A stretch of DNA of 64,000 nucleotides from Aestuariibaculum sp. M13 (lineage in GTDB: Bacteria > Bacteroidota > Bacteroidia > Flavobacteriales > Flavobacteriaceae): positions 186,001 to 250,000 of the forward strand of contig NZ_JANIAC010000003.1 in assembly GCF_024723255.1 (NCBI RefSeq), given 5' to 3'. Every line of letters starts with the position of its first letter. Position 1 is the stretch's first letter. The notes below the pieces were generated by a model. It was not told the origin of the DNA, ran no database searches, and saw nothing but the letters and a program-made list of their open reading frames with translations. Below are positions 17,410 to 27,199 of the stretch, piece after piece. A program made the position numbers and the translations under genes.

Positions 17410-17718
17410 TTACATAAAGGAGCAATCTACCAGATCGGCAATAATATGGATTACTAATCCTAAGCCAATTAAACGGGTTTTCTTCGGAAATAATAACAAC
17501 ACATACAATACAATTGCGTAATAACTGTGTAGAGGGTGAAAATTGATACTGCAACGCCCGGGGCTAAATATAGGTGTAGCCAATACGTGATCAATATCTA
17601 TTAAAAATCCGGCAAGCATAATAAGATAAGCTTTTATCCATAGTGGTTTATACCAGATTAAAGCAACTGCAAAAGGTAAAAGCACATGGCAACCGTAATG
17701 TGCAATGAATTGAAGCAT
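17410..17718 (-). CDS. DUF6122-like small membrane protein
   Basis: 102 residues, very hydrophobic with about three to four membrane segments. His and Asp residues are conserved in membrane-proximal positions (HYGCH at 7-11, DIDHV, NFHPLHSYY, HIIADLVDC). This pattern resembles metal-binding membrane hydrolases of the YdjM/LexA-binding type, but that is only a resemblance. The start overlaps the last base of the WbqC stop. Function unknown. Confidence 0.68.
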   Translation of the reverse strand: MLQFIAHYGCHVLLPFAVALIWYKPLWIKAYLIMLAGFLIDIDHVLATPIFSPGRCSINFHPLHSYYAIVLYVLLLFPKKTRLIGLGLVIHIIADLVDCSFM

Positions 17719-18344
17719 TATAGAGGTGCTAAGGTTTGATTTTCGAGATAGGTTAGAGCATTTGGTCCTTCGTTAAAAAGTAAATCAAGAATACTCAAAT
17801 TAGGTATAAATCCGTGTTTATCATCAAATACCTGAGTGTAGGGTTCAAAAGGCTGTTCCTGTTCTTTTTTAGCGTGAACTAAATACCTATAATCAGTCGT
17901 ATCACCATCAACTTCTTTTTGAAACACTTCCGTTTTCATCTGTTCTATGTCCAATTGTAAACAATCACAAATCACTTCGAAACATTTTAGGTTAAAATCT
18001 AAAATGGAGTCAGCTTTAGTTTCAAAAAGAGGTTTGATCTCGTCTTCGTAATACTCGAAAAAAGGAGAGGTTCTGTAGGCCGATATTAAAGATTTCCAAT
18101 GATTACTTTGCCAGTTGTCTTCATTGAAAATCTTTACATCTTTATATTTTTGTCTGTTTTTCTGGGTGTGAATAACAGGAATATTCAAGGTTTGCTTGCC
18201 ATTTGCACCGTAAATATAAGCACGGTTTCGGTAGGTTTGCTTTAAGAAATTATCATCAACTTCTATAGTTACTTGTTCCGCTTGAGCGATGGCAACAAAG
18301 TGTGCAATACTTGGAAAATATGTAGGGTGAATGATAATGTTCAT
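17718..18344 (-). CDS. WbqC-like family protein
   Basis: 208 residues. The N-terminus HPTYFPSIAHFVAIAQA and the KQTYRNRAYIYGANGKQ segment with LNIPVIH match the WbqC-like family. That family is linked to O-antigen or capsule sugar biosynthesis in some bacteria, but its biochemistry is unsettled. The SNHWKSLISAYRTSPFFEYY segment (cited as WKSLISAYRTSPFFEYY) is also family-typical. It lies between lepB and DUF6122 in the same orientation. No other polysaccharide biosynthesis genes are near, so the role here is open. Confidence 0.8.
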   Translation of the reverse strand: MNIIIHPTYFPSIAHFVAIAQAEQVTIEVDDNFLKQTYRNRAYIYGANGKQTLNIPVIHTQKNRQKYKDVKIFNEDNWQSNHWKSLISAYRTSPFFEYYEDEIKPLFETKADSILDFNLKCFEVICDCLQLDIEQMKTEVFQKEVDGDTTDYRYLVHAKKEQEQPFEPYTQVFDDKHGFIPNLSILDLLFNEGPNALTYLENQTLAPL

Positions 18345-18360
18345 TGAATATTAATCCTAA

Positions 18361-19941
18361 TTAAGCATTTGCTTTTTTATGTGCTCGCCATTTGCTGAAA
18401 GCATAATAACCAGCTAACAATATTAAAAACGGAATTAAGAACGACGTTGCTTTACCTTCACCACTAACAGTAGTAAAGAAACGATCCCAACGCGGTGATT
18501 TTCCATCCCAGCTCATCCAGATAAATACAGGTTTACCAACTACGTGATCGAACGGTACAAAGCCCCAGAAACGTGAATCGATAGAGTTATGGCGGTTATC
18601 TCCCATCATCCAATAGTAGTTTTGTTTAAAGGTATAAGATGTAGCTGCCTCACCATTAATTAAAATCTGGTTGCCTTTAACGGTCACTTCATTTCCTTCG
18701 TACTCGCTAATAGCTCGTTTGTAAATTGATAAATTTTCAATGTTTAAAGCAATACTTTTTCCTTTTTCAGGAATAACTACCGGACCAAAATTATCAACGT
18801 TCCAGTTGTAATTTGCGTCGTGTGGAAATATAGAAGCATCTGGTTCGCCTTTAGGCTTTTTGTTTGGTGTAATGCTTAGAACATTCGGGTTGTCTTTAAA
18901 TTTAGCTAAAGCCTCATCTGAAATCGCCGAGAAGTAATACGTATTCTGATTGTTTATTATCCCAAAGCCATCAGTAATATCATAGCGTTCTTTTAAAACA
19001 GCAGGATTAAACTGTGTGCTTTTAGGTTGAACTAAGTAGCTAAACTGTAAATGCGCGCGATCTGGTAATTGGTTTTGTACCCCATTAATAAACACAAAAC
19101 CATCACGAATTTCTAAAGTATCTCCGGCAACACCAACACAACGCTTTACTAAATTTGTTTTCTTGTCAATTGGCTTATAATAATTTCTGTCCGGGTGAAA
19201 GTTGTTCATGTCCAACAGCGTATCGGCTGGTTGGTTGAATACGACAATATCGTTTCTTTCAATATCCTCGAAACCTGGAATGCGTAAATATGGTAACTGT
19301 AATTTATTTTCCCAAGACGTTTTTCTGTCTTCAAAATGATCATTAAATAAGTATGATTTCTTTTTAAGTCCAGGAATGGTATCATGTACCATAGGAGCTG
19401 CAACGGTTGTCATTGGGATACGTGCACCATAATGAAACTTACTAACAAACAAGAAGTCCCCAACCAATAACGATTTCTCTAATGACGATGACGGAATGGT
19501 AAATGGCTGAATAAAATACGTATGGACGATAGTAGCAGCAACAATGGCAAATAAAATAGAACTTATCCAATCGCCTGCACCTGTAGTTGGTTTTAAACTA
19601 CGATCTTCAATATACTCAACAGTTGCGGCATAATTCAGGTAATAGTTATAAAACCCTAAAGTTACAACGGCTAAAATCGTGTCTGTTGTTGAGTTTTTAC
19701 CAAAACTTCTGGCAGTTTCAACCCAAACTACAGGAAACATAATCAGGTTAACAATAGGTAAAAACAATAAAATGGTCCACCACCAAGGGCGGTTTATTAT
19801 TTTCATTAAAGTTACGGCGTTATAAACCGGAATAAAAGCTTCCCAGGCTTGTCGTCCTGCTTTAATATAAAGTTTCCAAGTTCCAAATCCATGAATTACC
19901 TGAATAATCAAGATGAAAATAAACCATTGCATTAATGTCAT
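18361..19941 (-). CDS. lepB: signal peptidase I (large Bacteroidota form)
   Basis: 526 residues, about twice the usual length. The N-terminal 120 residues hold extra membrane segments with a conserved YIKAGRQAWEAFIPVYN stretch (a DUF5684-like addition). The S26 peptidase follows, with the catalytic Ser in PSSSLEKSL (box B) and the Lys in LVKRCVGVAGDTLEI. A long insertion precedes box E, GDNRHNSIDSRFWGFVP. A C-terminal membrane segment ends the protein. It removes Sec and Tat signal peptides on the periplasmic face. It sits in a run with dapB and parAB that is common in flavobacteria. Confidence 0.93.
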   Translation of the reverse strand: MTLMQWFIFILIIQVIHGFGTWKLYIKAGRQAWEAFIPVYNAVTLMKIINRPWWWTILLFLPIVNLIMFPVVWVETARSFGKNSTTDTILAVVTLGFYNYYLNYAATVEYIEDRSLKPTTGAGDWISSILFAIVAATIVHTYFIQPFTIPSSSLEKSLLVGDFLFVSKFHYGARIPMTTVAAPMVHDTIPGLKKKSYLFNDHFEDRKTSWENKLQLPYLRIPGFEDIERNDIVVFNQPADTLLDMNNFHPDRNYYKPIDKKTNLVKRCVGVAGDTLEIRDGFVFINGVQNQLPDRAHLQFSYLVQPKSTQFNPAVLKERYDITDGFGIINNQNTYYFSAISDEALAKFKDNPNVLSITPNKKPKGEPDASIFPHDANYNWNVDNFGPVVIPEKGKSIALNIENLSIYKRAISEYEGNEVTVKGNQILINGEAATSYTFKQNYYWMMGDNRHNSIDSRFWGFVPFDHVVGKPVFIWMSWDGKSPRWDRFFTTVSGEGKATSFLIPFLILLAGYYAFSKWRAHKKANA

Positions 19942-20008
19942 ACCTATGTTGTTTTGTTTGCGACGTTAGTGTTTAAACTTACTTCAATTGTTACGTTAAA
20001 AACCGGCA

Positions 20009-20713
20009 TTAACCAATATTTAACACATCGTTCATGTTAAAAACTCCTTGCTTACCAATAATCCACTCGGCAGCAATTACGGCTCCTAAAGCAAATCCTT
20101 GACGATTGTGAGCTGTATGTTCGATAGTGATGGTGTCTACTTCACTTTCATAATTGATAGTATGTGTACCCGGAACATCTTCAATACGTTTAGCCACGAT
20201 AGGAAGACTTTTTTCAGCAGCTTCATCTAATTTCCATTTATCATAACCACTGTGGTTTTCAATAATACCTTCGGCTAGAGTAATCGCAGTACCACTTGGT
20301 GCATCTAATTTTTGCGTATGGTGAATTTCTTCCATAGTTACGTTATACTCTTTAAGGGTGTTCATCATTTTTGCCAATGTTTTGTTTAGCTCAAAAAAGA
20401 TGTTAACCCCTAAACTAAAGTTAGATGCATAGATAAAACCACCGTTTTTTTCTTTACATAAGGCCACGGCTTTATCGTAATCCTGTAACCATCCAGTAGT
20501 TCCGGAAATAACCGGAACACCGTTGTTTAAACAGTTGGAAATGTTATTAAAAGCTACCGTTGGAATACTGAAATCTATAGCAACATCGGCTTGAGTAATA
20601 TCGTAAGAATCGTCATTCTTGTCTACTTTTAAAACAATTTCATGTCCGCGTTTAATAGCAATTTGTTCAATGGTTTTCCCCATTTTTCCGTAACCAAGTA
20701 AAGCTATCTTCAT
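20009..20713 (-). CDS. dapB: 4-hydroxy-tetrahydrodipicolinate reductase
   Basis: About 234 residues from the ATG at 20713, with a TTG two codons further upstream as the alternative. It reduces HTPA (dehydrated dihydrodipicolinate) with NAD(P)H in the lysine and meso-DAP pathway. The nucleotide-binding GYGKMG is at the N-terminus, the IDFSIP and SGTTGW segments follow, and the catalytic and substrate region reads EEIHHTQKLDAPSGTA. It is shorter than the E. coli enzyme, as usual in Bacteroidota. The DUF5683 stop lies 2 bases upstream, so it is co-transcribed with the parAB group. Confidence 0.94.
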   Translation of the reverse strand: MKIALLGYGKMGKTIEQIAIKRGHEIVLKVDKNDDSYDITQADVAIDFSIPTVAFNNISNCLNNGVPVISGTTGWLQDYDKAVALCKEKNGGFIYASNFSLGVNIFFELNKTLAKMMNTLKEYNVTMEEIHHTQKLDAPSGTAITLAEGIIENHSGYDKWKLDEAAEKSLPIVAKRIEDVPGTHTINYESEVDTITIEHTAHNRQGFALGAVIAAEWIIGKQGVFNMNDVLNIG

Positions 20714-20715
20714 AA

Positions 20716-21330
20716 TCAAAATTTAAAATTAAATGTTAGGCCGAGATTGCTTGTTGCATCAATCTCATTAAATCTGTAATGTGGTGCTAATGATAAATTT
20801 TCATCAATGTTATACTGCATTAAATGCGCATCAACATTAGCATCAATAATATTCAAGGCATAAATGCCCAGTGTCACTAAAAGTGAAATTTCCTTATTTT
20901 TTCTATAGAATTTTTGTCCGCGCTCTAAACCTTCGGTGGTTACACGTGGTGTGTCTAGTTTGTTGCCTTCCGAATCGAAATAAAATTCATCATTTTCAAA
21001 TCCAGCTAAACGACTTTTGTAAGCATCACGATAACGGTTGTATTCTTTGTTATTGTTGATATAAAAATACACACCTGTTCCCAAGCCAACATATACTAAA
21101 GGAATTTTCCAGTATCGTTTGTTGTAGGCCTGACCTAAACCAGGCAATACTGCCGAATAAAAGGCTGCCTTAGCTGGCGATAGGGGATTGAATTCCTGAG
21201 GCAATTGCACAAGGGTATCAACAATTACTTCTTTGGGAAGTTCGGGTTTTTTGTTGTTTTTTTCTTGCGCTGATACACACAAACTAAACAAAAGCGCTAT
21301 TGCGCTTGTTATTAAAAGTTTATTTGGCAC
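20716..21330 (-). CDS. DUF5683-domain exported protein
   Basis: 204 residues with a signal peptide ending CVSAQ (about residue 21). The core has the DUF5683 pattern PAKAAFYSAVLPGLGQAYN then RYWKIPLVYVGLGTGVYFY, with two hydrophobic helices. It is a common Bacteroidota protein of unknown role, possibly an inner- or outer-membrane component. It overlaps the end of parB by 11 bases and precedes dapB, an arrangement often conserved in this family. Function unassigned. Confidence 0.78.
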   Translation of the reverse strand: MPNKLLITSAIALLFSLCVSAQEKNNKKPELPKEVIVDTLVQLPQEFNPLSPAKAAFYSAVLPGLGQAYNKRYWKIPLVYVGLGTGVYFYINNNKEYNRYRDAYKSRLAGFENDEFYFDSEGNKLDTPRVTTEGLERGQKFYRKNKEISLLVTLGIYALNIIDANVDAHLMQYNIDENLSLAPHYRFNEIDATSNLGLTFNFKF

Positions 21331-22228
21331 CCTTAACTAATTTTGTTATACGATTGAAATCTTCTTCTGAATGAAACGGAATGGTAATTTTACCTTTACC
21401 GTTTTTAGATACTTTAACGTCAATTTTATGACCAAAGTATTCAGAAAAAGCGCCAATGCCATCTTTTATGTAAGTAGGTACAGTTTCAGTTTGTTTTTTT
21501 GGAGCTGCCTCAACGTCTTTGGTTTCTCCGTAATTTCTAACTAGTTCTTCAGTATTTCTTACTGAAAGCTGATTGGATAGTATTTTTTCGTAAATATCTA
21601 ACTGGGCACTTTGGTCTTCAATAGTAATTAAGGCACGACCGTGACCCATAGATATAAATCCGTCACGCATACCGGTTTGAATGATTGGATCCAGTTTTAA
21701 AAGACGCAGGTAATTGGCGATGGTGGAACGTTTTTTACCAACTCGCTCACTCATTTGTTCCTGTGTCAGGTTGATTTCGTCAATTAAACGTTGGTACGAT
21801 AAGGCAATTTCGATAGGGTCTAAATCCTGACGTTGAATATTTTCAACAAGCGCCATCTCTAAGGATTCCTGATCGTTGGCAATTCTAATATATGCCGGAA
21901 TGGTTTCTAAACCAATAAGTTTAGAGGCTCTGTAACGACGCTCTCCCGAAACCAACTGGTATTGGTTAAAGCCTAATTTTCTAACCGTGATAGGCTGAAT
22001 AATACCTAATTCCTTTACTGAAGATGCTAATTCACGTAGCGATTCTTCACTAAAGTTGGTACGTGGCTGAAACGGGTTAACTTCTATAAAATCGATGTCT
22101 AATTCAACAATATTTCCAATCACTTTATCTGCACCCTTATCCTGTACCGACTGAATATCGTTATCTGGATCTTTTAAAAGTGCCGATAATCCTCTTCCTA
22201 AAGCTTGTTTTTTTGTTGCCTTAGCCAT
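21320..22228 (-). CDS. parB: chromosome partitioning protein ParB
   Basis: 302 residues. The N-terminal ALGRGLSALL peptide stimulates ParA in other systems. The CTPase/ParB domain contains NPFQPRTNF and SGERRYRASKL. A helix-turn-helix follows (LTQEQMSERVGKKRSTIANY), and the C-terminal dimerisation domain ends IPFHSEEDFNRITKLV. It loads at parS sites near the origin and slides as a CTP-dependent clamp. It is 3 bases downstream of parA. No parS-like palindrome was found in this window. Confidence 0.95.
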   Translation of the reverse strand: MAKATKKQALGRGLSALLKDPDNDIQSVQDKGADKVIGNIVELDIDFIEVNPFQPRTNFSEESLRELASSVKELGIIQPITVRKLGFNQYQLVSGERRYRASKLIGLETIPAYIRIANDQESLEMALVENIQRQDLDPIEIALSYQRLIDEINLTQEQMSERVGKKRSTIANYLRLLKLDPIIQTGMRDGFISMGHGRALITIEDQSAQLDIYEKILSNQLSVRNTEELVRNYGETKDVEAAPKKQTETVPTYIKDGIGAFSEYFGHKIDVKVSKNGKGKITIPFHSEEDFNRITKLVKGAK

Positions 22229-22231
22229 ATG

Positions 22232-22996
22232 TTATGCATTTTTATTAATAATTTCTTTAGCTAAACTTAAGTAATTTGTTGCGCCTTTACTAGCCGCATC
22301 GTAATTAATTATGCTTTCGCCGTAACTTGGGGCTTCACTCAAACGTACATTACGTTGAATAATAGTTTGAAAAACCATATCGTTAAAGTGCTTTTGAACT
22401 TCTTCAACAACCTGATTCGACAGTCTTAAACGCGAATCGTACATGGTAAGTAATAAACCTTCGATGTCTAATTCTTTGTTGTGAATTTTTTGAACACTTT
22501 TAATTGTGTTTAACAGCTTTCCTAAACCTTCTAAAGCGAAGTACTCACACTGAATTGGTATAATTACAGAATCAGCGGCTGTTAGTGCGTTTAACGTAAG
22601 CAGACCTAAAGAAGGCGCACAGTCAATAATGATGTAATCGTAATCATTTTTGATATCAACCAACGCTTTCTTAAGCATATACTCCCTTTGCTCTTTATCA
22701 ACAAGCTCAATTTCGATGGCCACAAGGTCGATGTGTGCAGGAATAATGTCAAGATTTGGCGTATCGGTTTTAATGATAGCTTCCTTAGGTGCATGCGAAT
22801 GTTCTAAAAGTTGGTAGGTTCCTATCTCTACGCTTTCCACATCCATTCCAATTCCAGAAGTTGCATTTGCTTGAGGATCAGCATCAATAAGTAATACTTT
22901 TTTTTCTAAAACTCCAAGAGAAGCCGCTAAGTTGATCGATGTTGTTGTCTTACCAACACCTCCTTTTTGGTTAGCAATTGCAATTATTTTACCCAT
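22232..22996 (-). CDS. parA: chromosome partitioning ATPase ParA
   Basis: 254 residues. It has the deviant Walker A KGGVGKTT (11-18), Walker A' in LLIDADPQANAT and Walker B in YIIIDCAPSLG. This is the short chromosomal ParA/Soj type without an N-terminal DNA-binding domain. It forms nucleoid-bound dimers with ATP and drives ParB-origin complexes apart. It heads the parA-parB-DUF5683-dapB-lepB transcript, with about 120 bases between it and the methylmalonyl-CoA mutase gene. Confidence 0.96.
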   Translation of the reverse strand: MGKIIAIANQKGGVGKTTTSINLAASLGVLEKKVLLIDADPQANATSGIGMDVESVEIGTYQLLEHSHAPKEAIIKTDTPNLDIIPAHIDLVAIEIELVDKEQREYMLKKALVDIKNDYDYIIIDCAPSLGLLTLNALTAADSVIIPIQCEYFALEGLGKLLNTIKSVQKIHNKELDIEGLLLTMYDSRLRLSNQVVEEVQKHFNDMVFQTIIQRNVRLSEAPSYGESIINYDAASKGATNYLSLAKEIINKNA

Positions 22997-23115
22997 TAAA
23001 TGATTTGGTTTTATTAGGGGTAAAAATACAACTATTATTTAGGAATAAAAACGGAATTTGTTAACAGTGATTCTTAATAAAAATTTTAAGAGGAATTTGT
23101 TAAAAAAAGTAACCG

Positions 23116-25236
23116 TTAGTCGATTAAAATTTCTAAAATTTTTATGGCAGCTTCACTTATTTTTGTGCCTGGTCCAAAAACAGCGACCACACCAGAATCG
23201 AATAAAAATTGATAGTCTTGTTTAGGAATGACACCGCCAACAATTACCATAATATCCTCACGGCCATAGTTTTTCAATTCTTCAATAACTTGTGGGACTA
23301 ATGTTTTATGTCCGGCGGCTAAAGAGGATACACCTAGAATATGTACGTCATTTTCAACGGCTTGCTTTGCCACTTCCTGAGGCGTTTGAAACAGGGGGGC
23401 GATATCGACATCGAAGCCTAAATCGGCATAGGCAGTAGCGACAACTTTAGCCCCACGATCATGCCCGTCCTGGCCCATTTTTGCAATCATAATTCGAGGA
23501 CGTCTACCATCCTGTTTTGCAAAAACATCGGAAAGCTCTTTTGCTGTTTTAAATGTGTCGTCGTTTTTAATTTCTTTACTGTACACCCCTGAAAAAGATT
23601 TTATCTGAGCTTTATGTCTGCCAAAAACAGTTTCTAAAGCTGTCGTTATTTCACCTAAAGTAGCACGCTCACGGGCGGCTTCAATAGCTAAAGCTAATAA
23701 ATTTCCTTGTCCTGTTCGAGCGCAATCGGTTAAATTTGAAAGTGTTTTATTAACTTTTTCTGAATTCCTTTTAGCCTTAATAATGTTTAAACGTTCGATC
23801 TGTGTATTTCTAACCGTTTGATTATCTACTTCAAGTGTTGAAATAGGGGCTTCCTGCTTTAATCTGTACTTGTTTACACCAATAATAATATCCTGGTTAG
23901 AATCTATTCGGGCTTGTTTTCTGGCCGCAGCTTCTTCAATTCGTATTTTAGGAATACCAGCTTCAATAGCTTTGGTCATACCGCCTAAACCTTCAATTTC
24001 TTGAATTAATTCCCATGCTTTTTCAGCAATGTCGTTAGTTAATTTTTCAATATAGAAACTACCAGCCCAAGGATCCACTGTTTTAGTTATTTTGGTTTCT
24101 TCTTGTAGAAATATTTGAGTGTTTCGTGCAATTCGAGCTGAGAAATCGGTTGGAAGGGCAATGGCTTCGTCCAGAGCATTAGTATGTAAACTTTGTGTGC
24201 CACCAAAAACCGCTGCAGCAGCTTCAATAGTGGTTCGTGCAATATTGTTGAACGGGTCTTGTTCGGTTAAACTCCAGCCGCTGGTTTGGCAGTGTGTTCT
24301 TAAATTTAACGATTTTTCGTTTTTAGGGTTGAAGGGTTTTATCAGTTTAGTCCAAAGCATACGTGCAGCACGCATTTTGGCAATTTCCATAAAATGATTC
24401 ATGCCAATTCCCCAGAAAAAGGAGAGGCGCGGTGCAAAATCATCGATATTTAAGCCGGTAGCCAATCCTGTTTTGATGTACTCTAAAGCATCGGCAAGCG
24501 TGTAGGCTAGTTCAATATCGGCAGTTCCTCCAGCTTCCTGAATATGATATCCGGAAATGCTGATACTATTGAATTTCGGTAAATGTTTACTGGTGTATTC
24601 AAAAATATCCGAAATGATTTTCATAGAAGGTTCAGGAGGGTAAATGTAGGTGTTACGCACCATAAACTCTTTTAGAATATCATTTTGAATGGTGCCGGAT
24701 AGCTGATTTTGTTTAGCACCTTGTTCTTCGGCGGCTACAATATAGAACGCCATAATAGGTAATACCGCACCGTTCATGGTCATGGAAACACTCATTTTAT
24801 CGAGTGGAATGTCATCGAATAAGCGTTTCATGTCTTCAACAGTGTCTATAGCGACGCCTGCTTTACCTATATCGCCAACCACACGTTCGTGATCGGAATC
24901 GTAACCACGGTGGGTTGCTAAATCGAAGGCGACCGATAATCCTTTTTGTCCGGCAGCTAAGTTGCGTTTGTAAAATGCGTTGCTGTCTTCGGCTGTTGAA
25001 AATCCTGCATATTGACGGATAGTCCACGGTTTTCTAACGTACATGGTTGTGTATGGGCCACGTAGGTTAGGGGTGATGCCTGCAGCGAAATTCAGATGTT
25101 CTAAATCTTCAATATCATCTTTTGAATAATTTGATTTTACAGCAATCCCTTCTGCAGTCTCAAATATTTGATATTCGGACTTTGGATTTTGGTTTACTGA
25201 TTTAAGGTTGATATGTTGAAGATTTTTTCTAGACAT
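23116..25236 (-). CDS. scpA: methylmalonyl-CoA mutase, large (catalytic, B12-binding) subunit
   Basis: 706 residues. The N-terminal TIM barrel begins around [19 protein letters not shown] and contains [12 protein letters not shown] and the conserved [11 protein letters not shown]. The C-terminal cobalamin-binding domain has GQDGHDRGA, with the lower-axial His at about residue 592. It interconverts succinyl-CoA and R-methylmalonyl-CoA by an adenosylcobalamin radical mechanism, linking propionate, odd-chain and branched amino-acid metabolism to the TCA cycle. It ends the operon with the small subunit. No epimerase or B12-loading GTPase gene is adjacent. Confidence 0.96.
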   Translation of the reverse strand: MSRKNLQHINLKSVNQNPKSEYQIFETAEGIAVKSNYSKDDIEDLEHLNFAAGITPNLRGPYTTMYVRKPWTIRQYAGFSTAEDSNAFYKRNLAAGQKGLSVAFDLATHRGYDSDHERVVGDIGKAGVAIDTVEDMKRLFDDIPLDKMSVSMTMNGAVLPIMAFYIVAAEEQGAKQNQLSGTIQNDILKEFMVRNTYIYPPEPSMKIISDIFEYTSKHLPKFNSISISGYHIQEAGGTADIELAYTLADALEYIKTGLATGLNIDDFAPRLSFFWGIGMNHFMEIAKMRAARMLWTKLIKPFNPKNEKSLNLRTHCQTSGWSLTEQDPFNNIARTTIEAAAAVFGGTQSLHTNALDEAIALPTDFSARIARNTQIFLQEETKITKTVDPWAGSFYIEKLTNDIAEKAWELIQEIEGLGGMTKAIEAGIPKIRIEEAAARKQARIDSNQDIIIGVNKYRLKQEAPISTLEVDNQTVRNTQIERLNIIKAKRNSEKVNKTLSNLTDCARTGQGNLLALAIEAARERATLGEITTALETVFGRHKAQIKSFSGVYSKEIKNDDTFKTAKELSDVFAKQDGRRPRIMIAKMGQDGHDRGAKVVATAYADLGFDVDIAPLFQTPQEVAKQAVENDVHILGVSSLAAGHKTLVPQVIEELKNYGREDIMVIVGGVIPKQDYQFLFDSGVVAVFGPGTKISEAAIKILEILID

Positions 25237-25239
25237 GAA

Positions 25240-25827
25240 TTATTGTGGAGTCTTGTTTAAATTAAAAAGGTTGGCGTAAAACAAATCGAAAGCCACATAG
25301 GTTGCCAAATATTTATCTCCTAAAATGCTTCGGTAACTAGACATTAGTGGTGCTCCATATAATTTAGGACTCATGCTATTGGTCGAGATTAATGCATTTA
25401 ACGTTGTTTTTAAACTTTCTTCATGAATGTTTGTCGTAACACATTGCATTAAATTGCCATTATAATTTAAATGACTGTTAGGGTTTTCGGCATCCCATAA
25501 ATCGCCTTCATTTTTTAAAGCTCCAAAAATTTTCAAGGTATGTTCTGAAGCGATATCTAAGTAGCTAACGCGTTTTGCATTGGCATCTCTTAAAAACTGA
25601 TAATACGCCTGTGTTAATGTAGTGTTTGGTTTGTCTTTACCGTAAAAAGCAACAATATCGTCTTCAAAAGCATATAATGCTTCTTTGTATAGTTTAGAGT
25701 CTAAACCTTGGCAAGTAATAGTTTCAGGCTTTTCTGTATATTGAAAGTCTGTAAAAGTTGTGCCTTTTTTACAACCGTAAAGTGTGATAATTAATAAAAA
25801 AGCAAAAAAATAAATATTAGATTTCAT
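25240..25827 (-). CDS. uncharacterised lipoprotein inside the mutase operon
   Basis: 195 residues from ATG 25827. An ATG 12 bases earlier would overlap the mutase small-subunit gene by 11 bases and is also possible. A lipoprotein signal ends TLYGC (Cys19), so the mature protein is outside the cytoplasm. The rest is helical, with YAFEDDIVAFYGKD and AYYQFLRDANAKR, and two more Cys residues. I do not recognise a family. It lies 3 bases before the scpA start and just after the small subunit, so it is co-expressed with both. The mutase works in the cytoplasm, so a direct role is unlikely. Confidence 0.75.
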   Translation of the reverse strand: MKSNIYFFAFLLIITLYGCKKGTTFTDFQYTEKPETITCQGLDSKLYKEALYAFEDDIVAFYGKDKPNTTLTQAYYQFLRDANAKRVSYLDIASEHTLKIFGALKNEGDLWDAENPNSHLNYNGNLMQCVTTNIHEESLKTTLNALISTNSMSPKLYGAPLMSSYRSILGDKYLATYVAFDLFYANLFNLNKTPQ

Positions 25828-25828
25828 T

Positions 25829-27199
25829 TTAATTTTCATTGTTTAAGCGTTTTTGTTCTAAAGATTCTGCTAATCGTTTTTCTATAATGGGTTCGATTAA
25901 AGTTTTCCTGTAATGGGTTTTAACAAACGGATATAATTCCAGTTCCTTTTTCATTTTGTCTTCCGGGTTAGGATATTTATTAGAACCAACCAGAATATCT
26001 TTGTTATTATCAAATTGTTCTTGCTCTTTTTGAGCGCTTTCTTTTATTTTTCGTTGAATGGTTCCAACTTTCAACTGTTTTAAAAAACCGCCATTTACCT
26101 CAATGTCTTTGAAAAGAGCCAAAGCTTTTTCTGCTAATTGATTGGTTAAAGATTCCATGTAATAAGAGCCATCAGTAGGATTGTTGACTTTGTCGAAATA
26201 ACTTTCGTGTTTTAAAATGAGCAATTGATTTCTAGCAATGCGCTCGCTGAAACTATTGGATTTATGAAAAACGGAATCGTAAGGTAAATTACAAATGGTG
26301 TTAGCTCCACCAAGAATGCTACTCATACACTCAGTGGTAGAACGTATAATGTTGGTGTTATAATCGTAAACGGTTTTGTTGCGTTTAGAGGGAGTTACCA
26401 AAATATGACATTCAGATTTTACCTGGTATTCTGAAGCTAATGTCTCCCAAAGTAAGCGTAAAGCGCGGAGTTTTGCAATTTCAAAAAAGTAATTGCTTCC
26501 AACGGCGATATTAAAGATAACTTTGGTTTGTTGTTTAGATTCCGAAGTTAATTCTTCATCAAGTATGTTTAAGTATTCATTGGCATGTGCCAAGGCGTAA
26601 GCCAATTGCTGTACCATATTGGCTCCAGCATTTTGATAAAGTGTAGCATTAATGCTAAAGGAATTGGTTTGCTGAGCTATAGACTTAAATTGGTCTATGT
26701 CCGAATTCATATTGTTAAACCAATTGCCTGTTTTGGCCAGTTTCCCAATAATATCGGTATGAATGAAACTTTTTTTATCTGAAACGGCATTAAAAAGTTG
26801 TTTTACAAAATCGGAATTTAAAAAATGCAATTCAAAATGCAAAAGGACTTTTTTGGAGTCTATATCAGTTAGTAAAGCATCAATGGAAATATCGTGATTA
26901 GGGATGATAAATTTAATGCTTTCAGCACCCTGATGTATTGATTTTAAGGCTTTTTTATTGGCTTTTTCAGTGTCGTTAACAAAGACTGTATCACAAATGC
27001 GCCATGCGGTTGCTTGCGTGTTTGAAGTTTGGGAAATATCTTTTAAATCATCGGCATTGTAAAATGGTTTTACCGAAATATCTTCGTTTGAATGCCAGAC
27101 AAGAGTTTGATAATCCGCGCCATTTAGCTCGAATTGAATTTTTTGTTTCCATTGTTTGGTAGAAACTTCATCAAATTCGCTAAATAGTCCTTTAGTCAT
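25829..27199 (-). CDS. mutA: methylmalonyl-CoA mutase, small subunit
   Basis: 456 residues, homologous to the barrel domain of the large subunit but lacking the cobalamin-binding domain. Shared elements are FEIAKLRALRLLWE, ILGGANTICNLPYDSVF and SYYMESLTNQLAEKALALF. It forms a heterodimer with the catalytic subunit in two-gene systems such as Propionibacterium and Bacteroidota. Its length is somewhat short for this subunit (about 600 in Propionibacterium), as is common in flavobacteria. It overlaps the septum-initiator gene upstream by 8 bases. Confidence 0.92.
   Translation of the reverse strand: MTKGLFSEFDEVSTKQWKQKIQFELNGADYQTLVWHSNEDISVKPFYNADDLKDISQTSNTQATAWRICDTVFVNDTEKANKKALKSIHQGAESIKFIIPNHDISIDALLTDIDSKKVLLHFELHFLNSDFVKQLFNAVSDKKSFIHTDIIGKLAKTGNWFNNMNSDIDQFKSIAQQTNSFSINATLYQNAGANMVQQLAYALAHANEYLNILDEELTSESKQQTKVIFNIAVGSNYFFEIAKLRALRLLWETLASEYQVKSECHILVTPSKRNKTVYDYNTNIIRSTTECMSSILGGANTICNLPYDSVFHKSNSFSERIARNQLLILKHESYFDKVNNPTDGSYYMESLTNQLAEKALALFKDIEVNGGFLKQLKVGTIQRKIKESAQKEQEQFDNNKDILVGSNKYPNPEDKMKKELELYPFVKTHYRKTLIEPIIEKRLAESLEQKRLNNEN

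Noticed and set aside
21320-22996. parS centromere site near parAB
   Set aside because: I looked for a TGTTNCACGTGAAACA-like palindrome here and across the window and found none.
24119-24397. Plus-strand frame of 92 codons inside the mutase large-subunit gene
   Set aside because: Fully antisense to a highly conserved enzyme, with no promoter or plausible product.
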